Positions 22,008 to 34,463 of a stretch of DNA of 64,000 nt are shown piece after piece (position 1 is the stretch's first letter; each line of letters opens with the position of its first letter). The notes beneath the pieces are model-generated. The model ran no database searches, was not told the DNA's origin, and saw nothing but the letters and a program-made list of their open reading frames with translations. The stretch lies in contig CM026554.1 in the NCBI GenBank assembly GCA_015143295.1, positions 34,175,531 to 34,239,530 on the forward strand, given 5' to 3'. The position numbers and the translations under genes were made by a program. The stretch comes from Tetracentron sinense (Eukaryota > Streptophyta > Magnoliopsida > Trochodendrales > Trochodendraceae).

Positions 22008-22364
22008 AAGTACTTTATATCTTGATTTAACAATCTTAGAGTAAAATATATTAAATGACAAATATTTTTACAACTACATTTGTAAAGACCCCAAAATCCT
22101 ACTAAGGCTAAAATAGGACTTTGGAATCGCCACATTACTTAAACCTGCTTACAAACCATGCATACAAGGCTACTACACGAGTCTCCCAAAAATAAGAGTA
22201 ATAAAATTCCCATATATAAACCCAATCCAACCTGCACAAGTCTAAGGTCTATATATACAACTCACAATGAACCAACAAGTCTGAAACACAACTAATAAGA
22301 AGTCTACTGAGCAACATCCTCTAAAAGTCAAATACAAAACTCTCTCAATGAAAGGAAATATAAA

Positions 22365-22480
22365 CTAAGAGGTGTAGCCGCCCAAGTCTCCGGCTCCCTC
22401 CTCAGAAGGCTCACCTTCACCTCCTTCCTCGAGGTAAGTCTCCTCAACCCACGGCTCCGCCGTGTACTCCTGCTCTAAAC
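22365..22480 (-). other. Short acidic frame in Tekay LTR 2
   Basis: The minus-strand frame just after the acceptor-like AG reads GLEQEYTAEPWVEETYLEEG, then further Glu/Gly residues, and stops at 22365. It matches 51056-51168 at protein level (PWxEExYxEE block) and weaker versions at 4917-4995 and 25040-25119. No function is known to me. A non-coding explanation remains possible. Confidence 0.45.
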
Positions 22481-22499
22481 CTGCCAAGACAAAGTCCGG

Positions 22500-22519
22500 C
22501 TGAGTACAAAGGTACTCAG
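22500..22519 (-). other. LTR hairpin (Tekay copy 2)
   Basis: CTGAGTAC (22500-22507) pairs with GTACTCAG (22512-22519), 8 bp with a 4-base loop. Compared with copy 1 the inner pairs changed on both sides. Confidence 0.65.
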
Positions 22520-23848
22520 TGTATATAAAATCCAACCAATAATGATATACCTGCACTTAGTCAGAAACATATTCAATAGCATAATAACATAATCAGAGTG
22601 TGGAAGAACGTGTGCGCATATACATCATATCATCACCTTGACTCGTGTACTTGTGAGAATCTTGGACTTAGAAAACCATACACTTATGAGGTACTTATGC
22701 TTACGAGACCACGTGCTTGTGAGATGCTTATGCTTATGCTTATGCACTTATTCAGATCATACAAGGATGAGACATGCCGTTCTTGGCGGATACGGACCAT
22801 GCCTTATGCACTTATTCAGATCACACAGTAATGAGACATGCCGTTCTTGGCGGATACGGACCATGCCATGCTTATGCTTATTCAGAATGTCAAACGTATG
22901 TCATGCTCATGCTTGTGGCCCACATGTGTGACTTGTGAGATTCTTATCTTAACATACACGTGCTTATGTGCTTAAGTGTCGAAATTAACTTTCGAGTTGG
23001 TAATTGCTTAGATTCCGATTTCCCACCATGAAAACTCCACTATATGTCCCATACCAAATAGTTAGAGAATTCCCGGTTTGAGAGATGTTCCTCTAAGTTC
23101 TTACCTTCCCGACTATCAATTTCCATGCAAATAATTAGACATACTTAACAAACCATTCACATATACATATCTTATCATAATTCATATCGCAATTCATAAT
23201 CAATTTACCACCATTTCTTAAGAGTATAATAGCATTTATCCTTTCAAGCCTTTTCACAAACACCTTGTGTACGTATAATATGAATCCATTTCTCCTCTAT
23301 ATTTTCAAGCATTCATCAAACCATAATTCATCCATACAATCAATTCACTATTCACATCCACATATTAATCCCATCCTCCATACATTTCCCATCCTCCATA
23401 TATTTCCCATCCACATCCAATCCATATTTCCATCCACATTTCCATCAATAATTAACTTACTTCATAGAAAATTAGGGAAAATGCATCAACTATCTATTTC
23501 TACAATTCTTAGCACATCAACATTCACAAAACCTTAAAATAAAGTTGATTAGGATAGTATATCGACCTTAGGAATCCTTCCCTTGGATTCAAAACGCTCC
23601 CGAGACGATTTGGAGAAGCTTTGAGGATGATCTCCAAGCTTTCCTCTCAATCTTCTAGCAACTTCCTTCTTCTCCAAGCAAAACCCTCTCTCAAAACCCT
23701 AGGGTTTCTCCCCTTTTTGCCAAATTAGGTTAGAACTAGGTGGAGTATTTTAATATTTCGAGTAGGACCCCCTATTTATAGCCTCAAGGTCTGAGAACAA
23801 AAAGACCAAAAAGCCTTTACTAAAAATCAGCAAAAAAATACTCGAAGG

Positions 23849-24035
23849 ACCGAGCGATCGGTGGTTATGACCGAGCCATCGGTTGCCTACCGATCGATCG
23901 GTGTTTATGACCGGGCGATCGGTCAAAAACACACTCTCTGGAAAATTTCCCCATACAAAATTTTGGACCAGTCGATAGATACCGATCGATCGGTTTTGTA
24001 CCGATCGATCGCTGGTTCTGACCGAGCGATCGGTG
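23849..24035 (-). promoter_or_regulatory. ACCGATCGATCGGT boxes in Tekay LTR 2
   Basis: Seven 14-bp palindromes or near-palindromes (ACCGATCGATCGGT, ACCGAGCGATCGGT and variants), plus one weak one. On the element strand they sit 70-260 bases upstream of the TATA box at 23772-23781. Confidence 0.65.
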
Positions 24036-25180
24036 CTCTATTTCGACTCATTTTACTATTTTGGCCATAACTTTTTACTCATTCATCGGATTTTGACGAT
24101 TCAACTTGCGTTGGATTCGTCTCTCGAAAATGAACATTTCTGGCGTTTTAGAATTTCTAATTTCCACTTAATTAATAAACTAAAATATCCCCAAAGTTGA
24201 CTGATCTGCAATTCCATTAGACAAAACTCACTATTGACTTGACTTAAACTCAAAATGAGGAAAAACACTAAACATGAACCTCGAAGAGGGTTCCAACACC
24301 TTTCTAATGGTTTAAGAATCACTCACTTCCCATGAACGGTGCCAAAACTAGCGCTTCCTAAAGTTTAGGGTGTGTTATTGCATCCATCCGTTACAAGTTG
24401 ATTAAGCCTAGTTTACATCACCATACTTAGATATAAATACACACACTTTAACACCTTATAAAGACTAAAATACCCTTAATGCAATGCACTAAAAACATGA
24501 AAAAGATTCGGGTCTCTACAACATTAGGAGAGGGTTAATCAACCACTAGACCTCCATTGTTCAATGGAGAAAATTATAACTATTGAAAAACCCAGATGAT
24601 GTATTACATCTAAGCCCTTGACTATGAATGTTGGAGAGTCATAGTCAAAGGTCCACATCTTCCTATTAAAACTCTTGATGGGGTTCAAATACCCAAAGTT
24701 GAAGAAGAGTGGAATGAGATGGATATTAAACTTATCCAAATAAATGCTAAGACTATTAGTGTCACGCCCCAAAACCCCACCTGGGAGAATGTGAGATCTT
24801 GGCACGTGACTTACTTAACAAACTATCCTGTTAAAGCATTTAAGGCATACTAAAATACGAACTTAAAAATTTCTTTAATTAAAACATTAACTAAATCCAT
24901 AATCTCTACTACAACTGAAATAAAATAAATACTAACCCTCCATCATGATCATCATCAAACTAAACTGAACATAAAAATCCGTAAGGTCAATTAAAGTCTC
25001 CCTGAAATTTGACCACAAACAAATTAAATTCAAAAGTAGGGCCAACGATCAAGATCCCGTTCTTCCTCAAAATAATCACATTTCGGTTCCCCGAAGTATT
25101 CATCTTCTTCCCACGGTCGAGACACACAAATATCCAAAACCTGAACTTGAACCTGAACCTACCGACAACAAAAGTCATCA

Positions 25181-25202
25181 GCTGAGTAACGAGCTACTCC
25201 GC
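25181..25202 (-). other. LTR hairpin (Tekay copy 3)
   Basis: GCTGAGTA (25181-25188) pairs with TACTCCGC (25195-25202), with one mismatch and a 6-base loop. It has the same position as in the other Tekay LTRs. Confidence 0.55.
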
Positions 25203-26905
25203 GTATATAACAGACCATAGTGAACAATATAATGAACATTAAATTACATGCATTTTACAGATTCATACATCAATTCACATACATAATCAGAGTGCGGAAA
25301 CAACCAAATACATTACGTCAATTTCTTTCTTTCTTTTCTTACTTTTTTCACTTTCTTACTTTTATTTTCTTTTTCTTACTTTTTCCACATTCTTACTTTT
25401 CTTCTTTTCTTACTTTTCTTTGAGATCTTTCTTGAAGCCAGATAACTAGTACCCTTGGAAACTTACTTTGAAGCAAGGCATTAGTATCTTTAGAGATCTT
25501 TCTTTTCTTACTTTTGTACTTCATATGTTATCATTCCATGAACAATACATTCACATGCATTAGTAATAACTTAAAATACCGCTTTACCATATAAGGAAAG
25601 GGGTTACTATACTTTACTTTACCGAGATACCACCCTTCGTACATTCTCCAGTACGAGTAGCTTAGTACATTTTTTGGTACGACGGCTTACTTACTTTGGC
25701 ATACATCTCGCCCTTTCTGATGGTATCCGGTGGTGCACAACACAACATGCATTATCACTTTCGTGTGTCTTTCTTTCTTACTTTCTTACTTTACTTTTGG
25801 TTTCACTTACATCTTATTACTGTCTTTAATTATTTCTTCATATTTTTGCAGATTTTTCATTCATGAGTGCACAATGATATACTTTTTGTTTAAATTACAC
25901 CTAAGATTTATCGTCAAGGGCCATAGGACATCTCACCATAGCGTCCCATACCACTATGTTAACCAAGCCTAGGCAAGCCTGATTTTCATCAGAGGTTCGT
26001 TTACCCAAAGGTATATCATGTATTAAAAATATAACAGAAACACACAACCTTTCATATTTCCTATAATACAACAATCAACCATTACAGATGTCATTCAAAT
26101 ATTTATAATATTCACGAGCTAATTTACATATCAAAGTCTTCTTTTCGTTTTAATTAAGATGAACATCCTAATTATAACATTCTTCATCAATGATAATTTT
26201 CATGAATTTTAAACATAAAATTAAACTCACGTGTCAATACAATATCACAATTATTCATCCATTCAATTTACATCAATTCATCCCATTCTCCTCATAAATC
26301 CACACACTTCAATACATTTTCTCAATCCCCTTGTTGAATCCTAATTAATTTTTAACAGGGTTCTTCACATCCTAATTTAGCAAATCCATAGTTAATAAGA
26401 GAGATATCAAAATATGGTTCTTCACATCCTATTTTAACAAATCTATCAATAATAATATAAAAATTATAATATGGTTCTTCATATCCTATTTTAACAAGTC
26501 TATCAATAATAATATAGAAATCGTAAACATGTTCATAGATCCTACATATTCTTACATCTTTACTTAGGTTTATTATCTTTTTATTCATTCTTTTAGGTTA
26601 ATATTCAAAAAATGGAATACTAGATTTGTTATTTACCTCACTTGATTGTCTCCCTACGATTTATTGCTTGCGAATGGGGCTCGATCTAAATCCTCACGTC
26701 TCCCTCTTTCTTCTTTAGTTGAATCCTTGAAATCTTTAGGTTTTTTCCCTCTTTGGATTTCTCAAAATACTCTATTCTCTCTTTTTGATGTTTATGAGGC
26801 TTTAGGAAACCTAATTTACAAGTTAAGGAGGTATTTATAGAGTTGGAAACCCTACGGAAGGTAAAAAAGTTCAAAATTCACGTTTTTCCTAAAAATTCCC
26901 GTTTT

Positions 26906-26942
26906 GAGCGATCGATCGCCGGTGGTGGGTGATTGGTCGCCC
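26906..26942 (-). promoter_or_regulatory. CGATCGATCG box in Tekay LTR 3
   Basis: GCGATCGATCGC is a perfect 12-bp palindrome, followed by a decayed GGTGATTGGTCGCC. It sits about 65 bases upstream (element strand) of the CTATAAATA at 26832-26840. Confidence 0.55.
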
Positions 26943-28854
26943 TCCCCTTTTTTTTTTTTCGAAACCCTTCTTCAATATTTTGGCCGTAACTTTTAACTCG
27001 GTTATCAAAATTGGACGATTCAACTTGCGTTGGACTCGTCATTCGAAGGGGAACAACTTTGATGTTTTGTAAAATTTTTAATTCTTCTTTATTCAGGGAC
27101 AAAAATGCCCCTAAAGATGACTGGTCTGTAATGGATTGTGACAACCCAGATTTGCAGCAGACCCGGTTTTAGAAATCTAACTTTTAACCTAACTCCGACT
27201 AAGAATCTGGAAAAATGGTCAAAATGAACCTTGAAGAGGGTTTCAATACCTTTCTAAAAATTCAAGAATCACTCGATTCCAATTTACAGCGACAAAACTA
27301 TGGCTTCTTGAACTTGAGGGTATGTTAAGGCATCCCTTTTAATTCATCTTTTAAGAACACATGCATTTAAAGTCGGGTACATATTTTAAAATTTTCATAT
27401 AAATGGCACGAATGTCGAGAAACTAAATTTTGGGCCTCTACTATTAGCAATTTATATTGTGCCTTAAGTCCCCAAGAATTTAATGGAATGTCAGGTTGTG
27501 ACTCGGCCAAAGAACTTTGGGACAAACTTCAAGTCACCTATGAGGGGACTAATCAAGTTAAGGAAGAGAGAATAAGTATGCTAGTTCATAAATATGAACT
27601 ATTTAAAATGGAGAAAGACGAGTCCATAGGAGAAATGTTTACTAGATTTACAAATATTTTAAATGAACTAAAATATCTTGGAAAGATATATTCTAATACA
27701 TAAAATGTGAGGATGGTGCTTTACTCACTACCAAAAGAATGGTCTCCCAAGGTGACGGCCATCCAAGAAGCCAAAGACTTAACCAAGCTTTAAATGGATG
27801 AGCTCATTGGTTTATTAATGACTCATGAACTCATTATGAAGGGTCAACAAGAGGATGATCCCAATTAAGATCAAAAAAGGTCTTCTCTTAAAATCCTCCC
27901 AAATAGATGAGAGTGAAGAAGAAGAGAGTGAGAGAGATGAAGATACAACCCTTATGGCTAGGAAGTTCAAGAAAATCTTAAAAAACATAAAAAGAACTTT
28001 AAGAAGAGGCCTTACAAGAAAGATTTCATCAAGGAGATCTCCAACGGCGAGTCTAGCAAGAAGGAACCTCTTATTTGCTTTGAATGTAAGAAGTCTGCAC
28101 ACATCAAGACGGAGTGTCCACAACTCAAGAAGAGCAACAAGTTCCGGAAAAGAGCTATTAAAGCCACTTGGGATGACTCGATGATAGTGAGTCGGAAGGA
28201 AATTCAAGCGACAAGAAAGTCACTAATCTATGCCTCATGGCCAATGAGAATGAGGTAAACTCTTCAACTAATGAATCTATGGAAGCAGTGTGGTTGCTTC
28301 ATTGAAGAGCTTCTTACATTTGATGAATTAAGAGATGCTTATGATGAATTCTATGAAGAGTTTAGGAAAATTGCCTTAAAGAACAAATCTCTTAAAAAAG
28401 AAAATCTTTCTCTTTCAGACATAAATGAAATTTTACAAATAGAGAATGGGGTATTGAAAATAAAAGAAAATTCAATCCTTACCTCATGACTCATCTAGTG
28501 AATGCGACGAGCTTAAAGTTAAAGTTAAGGATTTAACTAGCACTATTCTCAAATTCACTAATGACCAAAATAATTTAGAAAGATTATTAGGCCAACGAAC
28601 ATGTGTTTTTGGTAAAGCTGGAATTGGCTATAATCCTTCATCAAAACAAAAGGATTACCAAAACTTCTTTACTAAACCAACTAGTTCATTAACTACTCAT
28701 TCTAGTGCATTTTATACTTATAATGGAAAGAAGGTAGTTAGGAAAGTTTGAGTTCTAAAGGGAACATCCCCTCCCAAGACTAACCATGTAGGACCCAAGA
28801 TGGTTTGTGTACCAAAGGGAGTTACTTGAGTTTATCTTGTAAGTATGCCTCAAG

Positions 28855-30020
28855 TCAAATTCTTCCAAGTCAACATGATTCTTGGATAACAGTTGTTCAA
28901 GGCACATGACCGAGAACAAAAAGCTTTTCATCTCTATCACTCCTAAGGATGGAAGGCATGTGACCTTCGAGGATAACGCAAAGGGGAAGATAATTGGTAT
29001 AGGTAATGTTGGTAAGAACAATTCCATTTTTATTGAAAATGTTTTATTAGTTGATGGTCTTAAGCATAATCTTATTAACATTAGTCAATTATGTGATAAA
29101 GGCTTAAATATATTTTTTAAATCCAATGTGTGTGTGATTAAGGATAAAGATAATATTAATATCTTGTTTATTGCACATAGGAATGAGAATGTATATACTA
29201 TAGATTTTGATGAATTAGCATCACAAAACATGATATGCTTTTTTGCTTTAAATGAGGCTAGTTGGCTATGACATAGAAGATTAGGACATGCTAGCATGAA
29301 TCTCCTATCAAAATTTTCTAGGAATGAACTTGTCATAGGTCTACCTAAAACTAAGTTCACTAATGATAAACTATGTGATGCATGCCAACTAGGTAAACAA
29401 ATTAAAACATCATTTAAGAAAAAGAAAGAAATTTCAACATCTAGGCCTTTAAAGAAATGGTTAAAACTAGGTGGTAAGATATATGTCTTTGTTATAGTTG
29501 ATGACTATTCTAGATACACATGAGTATCATTTTTATCACATAAAAGTGAAGCTCATATCTTATTTGCTAAATTCTGTAAAAGATTTCAAAATGAGAAAGG
29601 CTACTCTATTAACAATATCAAAAGTGATAGATGTGGAGAATTCAATAACAAAGAACTTGAATTATTCCGTGAAGAAAATGGTTTTAACCATAATTTTTCC
29701 GCTCCTAGAACTCCTCAACAAAATGGAGTAGTTGAAAGGAAAAATAGATCACTTCAAGAAATGGTTAAAACTATGCTAAATGAACACAATCTACCAAACT
29801 ACTTTTGGGCTAAAGCCATTAACACCTTTTGTTCTGTGATTAAGAGGGTTATAACTATAATCAAATTAAATAAAACCCCTTATAAGCTTTAGAAAGGAAG
29901 ATCACCTAACATAGAATATTTCAAGGTACTTGGTTGCAAATGCTTCATTCTTAATGATGAACACTATCTAAAGAAATTTGAGCCTAAGTCTAGTGAGAGA
30001 ATTTTCTTAGGATAACTTAA
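28855..30020 (+). pseudogene. Element B protease remnant and integrase
   Basis: 28882-29271 carries the protease end (NSCSRHMTE, where an active-site DSGCSRHMT would be expected, then VTFEDNAKGKIIGIG) and the pre-integrase segment (LKHNLINISQLCD). The GAG-pre-integrase zinc site follows as H-R-R-LGHAS, then KLCDACQLGKQIKTSF at 29296-29420. The integrase core includes VIVDDYSRYT (first Asp region), IKSDRCGEF (second Asp) and the PQQNGVVERKNRSLQE block with the catalytic Glu, near 29490-29760. In-frame stops at about 29271, 29521, 29890 and 30015 inactivate it. Inside Copia elements this enzyme inserts the DNA copy. Confidence 0.85.
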
Positions 30021-30457
30021 TGAATAGCAAAGCCTATAGGGTATTTATTAAAATTTTCCTAGTGGTAGAAGAATCTATTCATGTGGTATTTGATGAATCA
30101 AATCAATTTGTGAAGGCTATAAATGATGAAGATGAGATTAGTGATAAAGTTGATGATCTATCTAAAGAAATCTTAAACATAGAAATCGATAAGGAAAAGA
30201 ATAATGAACAAAATGAAGAAGACTCCAACAATAATGATAAATCTATTGAAGTTGAAAATGATGAAGAAAATGATTATCAACTTCCTAAAGCTTGGAGGTT
30301 AGTAAAAGATCATCCTAAAGAACTCATATTTGGTGATATGGAACAAGGGGTTAGAACAAAAAGAAATATTTGTAACAAACTTGCCTTCCTATCTCAAATT
30401 GAACCTAAGAATACAAATGAAGCCATTAACAATGAATCATGGGGCATTGCTATGTAA

Positions 30458-31932
30458 AAAGAATTAAATCAATTTGAAGGAAACCAAGTTTGAGATTTAA
30501 TACCTAGATCAAAAGATAAATCTACTATTGGTACTAAATGAGTGTTTAGAAATAAAAAGGACGAATCTGAAAATATAATTAAGAATATAGAAAGATTAGT
30601 AGCTCAAGGTTACAACCAAGAAGAGGGTATAGATTATGAAGAAGCATTTGCTCCGGTTGCTAGACTTGAAGCCATTAGAATGCTACTTATCTTCATAAGT
30701 CATAAAGACTTCAAACTCTTTCAAATGGATGTAAATAGTGTATTATTAAATGGTTATATTTCAGAGGAAGTCTATATAAAACAACCCCTATGCTTTGAAG
30801 ATCATAATTTGCCAAATCACGTGTTCAAGCTCACAAAAGCCTTATATGGATTAAAGCAAGCTCCTAGAGCTTAGTATGATAGGGTAAGTGATTTCCTACT
30901 TGAAAATATATTCATTAGAGGAAAAATAGATACAAATTTATTTGTAAAGACAAAAAAATGATGATATGTTAATAATTCAAATTTATGTAGATGATATCAT
31001 ATTTGGGTCAACTAATGAATCATTATGTCAAGAGTTTGCTAAGACTATGCAAGATGAATTTGAGATGAGTATGATAGGAAAGTTAAACTTCTTCATTGGA
31101 CTCCAAATAAAGCAAACTAAAGAAAGGACATTCATAAATCAAGCTAAGTATACAAGAAAACTACTTAAGAAATTTGGAATGGATAATGTCACGAAAATAG
31201 ATACTCTGATGAGTCCATCAACTAAGTTTGATAAAAAAAAATACAAAAATATTAAAGAAAAGAAATATAGAGGCATGATAGGTAGTCTACTATATTTAAC
31301 TGCAAGTAGGCTTGATATAATGTTCAGTGTTTGCAAATGTGCAAGATTTCAATCTAATCCTAAAGAATCACATATGATTGCTGTAAAAGAATTTTAGATA
31401 CTTGCTAGGCACTATAGACTTAGGATTATGGTATCCTAAAAACACTTCACTAGAGCTAATTAGTTATTCTGATGCTGACTTTCCTGAATGCAAAATTATT
31501 CTGAAAAGCACAAGTGGCACATGTCACTTTCTAGGACACTCACTAGTTTCATGGCTTAGCAAGAAACAAAACTCTATAGCTCTGTCTATAGTTGAGACTA
31601 AATATATAGCAGTAGAGAGTTGTTATGCTCAAATCCTATATATGAAATAACAATTGAAAGATTTCAAATTGTTCTATAATCAAATTTCAATTAAATGTGA
31701 TAACACTAGTGCCATATGTATGACAAATAATCCTATTCAATATTTAAGAACAAAACATATTGAAATAAAATATCATTTTATAAGAGATCACATACAAAAC
31801 GGAGATGTTGTCTTAGAATTTGTGCATACAAATAACCAACTTGCTGATATATTTACAAAACTCCTACGATATAAAAGGTTTAATACTCTAAGAAAAGAAT
31901 TAGGCATGGCTAGATCAAATGAACTTAATTGA
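30458..31932 (+). pseudogene. Element B reverse transcriptase and RNase H
   Basis: RT starts near KELNQFE (30458) and runs through VAQGYNQEEGIDYEEAFAPV (30596-30655; key motif FAPVARLEAIR), FQMDVNSVLLNG and LYGLKQAPRA (30845-30874). After stops, the catalytic IYVDDIIFGST (30982-31014) lies in another frame. RNase H occupies 31400-31932: YSDADFPEC, ALSIVETKYIA, CDNTSAICMTNNP and the HIEIKYHFIRDHI block. At least five stops or frameshifts are present. Motifs and order are typical of SIRE/Maximus Copia elements. Confidence 0.88.
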
Positions 31933-32531
31933 TCATCTTTATGCCAAATTGTGTTCTATGATAAAATCTTATATCTTGATATTTAAAAATGAATTAAAAT
32001 TGTTTGATTATGATATTTGTATGTTTTGGATGCTTTATACAATATTTGGATGCTAAAATATTCAAAGTATTAAGGAAAATGGATTTAGATTTGAAATATA
32101 GAATCTTCTCAATGTTTACACTGATTTCAGCGACGAAATTAGGAGAGCACTTAAGATTCGGTGATGAATCCTTGAATTGGAGGAAACAAAATGTTTCTTG
32201 TATCCATTTCAGCAATGAAACAAAATTCACTGTTCAGTATCGGTGACGAATTCTTTTCAAACAGAAAACAGTAAGTTTCCTGTCTCCAATTCGGTGACGA
32301 ATTCTCTGGGCCAAGCTCATTTCGGCGACGGAATTGGTCGTAAGTAAAAATGGAACCCTAGAATCTGAATTTTTTCCAATCATTTCTCTTAAAACCCAAA
32401 TTTAGGTTTTTCCCTCCTTTTCATTATTCTATTGATTCCTCTTCCAAATCTTCTCCACTATCATTCCAATCCTTCCTAATCCATTCAAAATCATCTTTTT
32501 ACCTAACTACAATCAATCTCTTTGATTCAAA
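31933..32531 (+). other. Spacer between RNase H and env-like ORF in element B
   Basis: About 600 bases without pol sequence. The first 190 bases are AT-rich, then comes the box cluster (32123-32336), then a pyrimidine-rich leader-like stretch leading to the ATG at 32532. Confidence 0.65.
32123..32336 (+). promoter_or_regulatory. TTCGGYGACGAA boxes upstream of the env-like ORF, element B
   Basis: Six boxes at about 32123, 32155, 32205, 32238, 32288 and 32318, with core TTCGGTGACGAATT (several TTTCAGCGACGAAATT variants). They are the same type as in both LTRs of the element and lie 200-400 bases before the env-like ATG. This second, internal set suggests an internal promoter (inference). Confidence 0.65.
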
Positions 32532-34463
32532 ATGGTTAGAACTAAGAACCCCAGTGATTAACCAAGACCAAAGAGAGCACGAACATCAAAAGGGAAAGAA
32601 GTTGCAAGTTTGTCCACTCCTTCCAGAGCATCGAAGGAAGTTTCAAAGTTCAAATCTGACAAATTCGAGCAGAAATACAAGGAATCATTCCTATCTCGAT
32701 CTCCTCTATAAGGTAAGGTCGTAGATTTTGGAAATTTAGAAATTCATGGATTAGGGGTTATCCATTCTCTCTTTAAAGCCCTTAAATGGGATTCCTTTGT
32801 TGCTTCAAATGAACATATGTATCCCAAACTTGTTTGGATTTTTATACCCACTTCAAATTCGATCAATCCAACCAAATCATAACTTCTTTTGTCCATGGCA
32901 AAGACATCTCACTTCATAGAGATAATCTCCAAGCAATTTTTAGAATTCCCAAAGGATCCTTCCAATCCTTTGTCAATGGTCAATGGACTAAACATGAAGG
33001 GTTTAATGTAATAGAAGCTCTCAAACTCATGTGTGTCAATCAAGACATCACCAAACCCTTTCAACCAAAAGTCAAAGAACTCACCCTCACCTCTAGGCTT
33101 ATCCATCACATAATAACATATGATCTAGTCCTTAGAGCAGGTGGTAGGGAGTACTTGACATATTTTGATGTGGTGTATTCTTATTTCCAAACCCATCGAC
33201 CTCTCATACGTCATAGTCCACTGTATAGATGATGCCAAAAGAAGAAAATTGGGGTGTCTCCCCTATGGTAAAGTCTTGACCAAACTTTTTAGATATTTCA
33301 GAATCTCTTTTTCCTCCGACACTAATAAAGTAGAAGTTGATGACTCTGACATCTACAGCAAAGCCACCATCATGAGGATGGGTTATTTTTGACACAATGT
33401 CATAAAGGTCTAGGTACCTAAGCCTTCTATTATCCAGTCTTCTAGTCAGCCTTCTTTAACACCTCCAATTTCTGAGTCTGCCCCTCCCAGTGAGCCTACT
33501 ATTCCTACTCATGCTCTAGTAGCTCTAGGACCTTCATCTTCCACAACCAAACCTTCTGATATTCCATCTTCTTCTGCTATTCCTACTAAGACTCCTATAG
33601 AGATCCCAATAGCTCTAGGCTCCAGGCTCCACTTCTATACCTTCTCAGTCTCCTGAGATTCCGGAAGCAGCAATAGAGCCAGATATTAGAGAGTCATCTC
33701 ATTAGAGAGAGTCCCCACCTCATTTTGAGATAGGTGGAACTTTTGATTACCACGAGTCCCCTAGGCGACCTACCTTTTTAGATGAACTCATGCGTCTCCT
33801 TATGACCCAGATGTAGTCTATTGGGTCTAGTATGACTTCCTTTCAAATTAAGATCAGGGAGAGTTTGTTGAGCTTTTAGTCAGAGACTAGAGAGAGGCTG
33901 AGTTCTCTTGAGTCCAATATTGCTAGTCTCCAGACTGAGCTCAAAGGAAGTTCCGAGTCTACAGAAACAAGATTAGTAGATATAAGTGTAGAGATGGGGA
34001 TCATCAAGGAAAGAGTGGATGCCACCACCTCTATCATCCAAAGGAGAGCAGCAGGCACTGCTGAGCAGTTTGTTCGGATGGGTGATGAGATGTCTCTCAT
34101 CAAAGGAAGGACTAAGTCTGTAGATCAGCAACTCAGGACTCAGGCCCCTGTCCTTCAGGAGGTAGCCTCTCTGATAGGTGCTCAGGCCCCTATTATTCAC
34201 CAGATGGCCACTCAGGTGACGGATTTAGCTCTTAAAGTGGTAAAGATCAAGACCAAGCACAGTTTTGAAATCAAGAAGCCGATAGCACTTCAACCATCAT
34301 CTAAATGATCAAAGGTACCCGAGGACTCAAAGGCATTCAGATCTTCAAAAGCGCCCATTATCACTACCCTATATTCCAACTCCTCCAGTGACCCCAATGA
34401 TAGTAGCTCCTTAGGGGATGCTCTTTTTACAAAGAAGAAGGAGAAGAAGCACAAGGAGATCTA
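32532..34463 (+). pseudogene. Element B env-like third ORF, decayed
   Basis: It begins at ATG 32532 with a basic stretch (PRPKRARTSKGKE, nuclear-signal-like). 32834-33232 is the best frame (132 codons), a globular region (HFKFDQSN, IFRIPKGSF, LTLTSRLIHHIITYDLVLR) resembling the plant transposon-protein domain of SIRE third ORFs. A frame at 33165-33392 continues it after a shift. A Pro/Ser/Thr-rich linker follows (33420-33660). 33994-34308 is a coiled-coil-like C-terminal region with repeated QAPVLQ/QAPIIHQ. Unlike family A, no hydrophobic N-terminal segment is clear. Stops and shifts make it a pseudogene. Confidence 0.7.

Larger units (their letters stand above)
22081..24520 (-). repeat. Tekay solo LTR 2, perfect target duplication ACATT
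   Basis: 2440 bp. On the element strand it runs TGTAGAGACCC to TCTTTACA. It is flanked by ACATT at 22076-22080 and 24521-24525, so both ends and its solo state are secure. It contains the family hairpin (22500-22519), acidic frame (22365-22480), acceptor-like AG (22481-22482), donor-like GT (23565-23566), palindromic boxes (23849-24035) and a TATA box (CTATAAATAG on the minus strand, 23772-23781). It interrupts element B gag near codon 9. Confidence 0.95.
24760..27442 (-). repeat. Tekay solo LTR 3, perfect target duplication ATTAG
   Basis: 2683 bp. Plus-strand ends are TGTCACGCCCC and GGGCCTCTACT, the last base probably mutated from A. It is flanked by ATTAG at 24755-24759 and 27443-27447. 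It contains a hairpin (25181-25202), an acidic frame (25040-25119), acceptor- and donor-like sites (25159-25160 and 26635-26636), a box (26906-26922) and a TATA-like site (26832-26840). It interrupts element B gag. Confidence 0.93.
22055..28860 (+). pseudogene. Element B gag, split by two solo LTRs
   Basis: The likely start is the ATG at 22055, 47 bases after the PBS. The first solo LTR follows after about nine codons. Gag resumes at 24526-24759 (N-terminal part with NYNYWK-like and a VIVKGPHLPI segment), stops at the second solo LTR and resumes at 27448. 27488-27703 holds the UBN2 core (AKELWDKLQVTYEG, MLVHKYELFKMEKDES). An acidic part (about 27900-27955) and a full zinc knuckle of CX2CX4HX4C type follow near 28075-28120 (CFECKKSAHIKTEC). 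Then comes a charged coiled-coil-like segment at 28271-28489. Frameshifts and stops occur between all blocks. Confidence 0.82.

Noticed and set aside
25220-25972. Ser/Phe-rich ORFs on the plus strand
   Set aside because: Low-complexity CTTACTTTTC-rich sequence inside Tekay solo LTR 3, antisense to the element.
32834-33232. Host gene inserted in element B
   Set aside because: Its position after RNase H and before the PPT, and its resemblance in layout to the third ORF of SIRE elements, explain it without a capture event.
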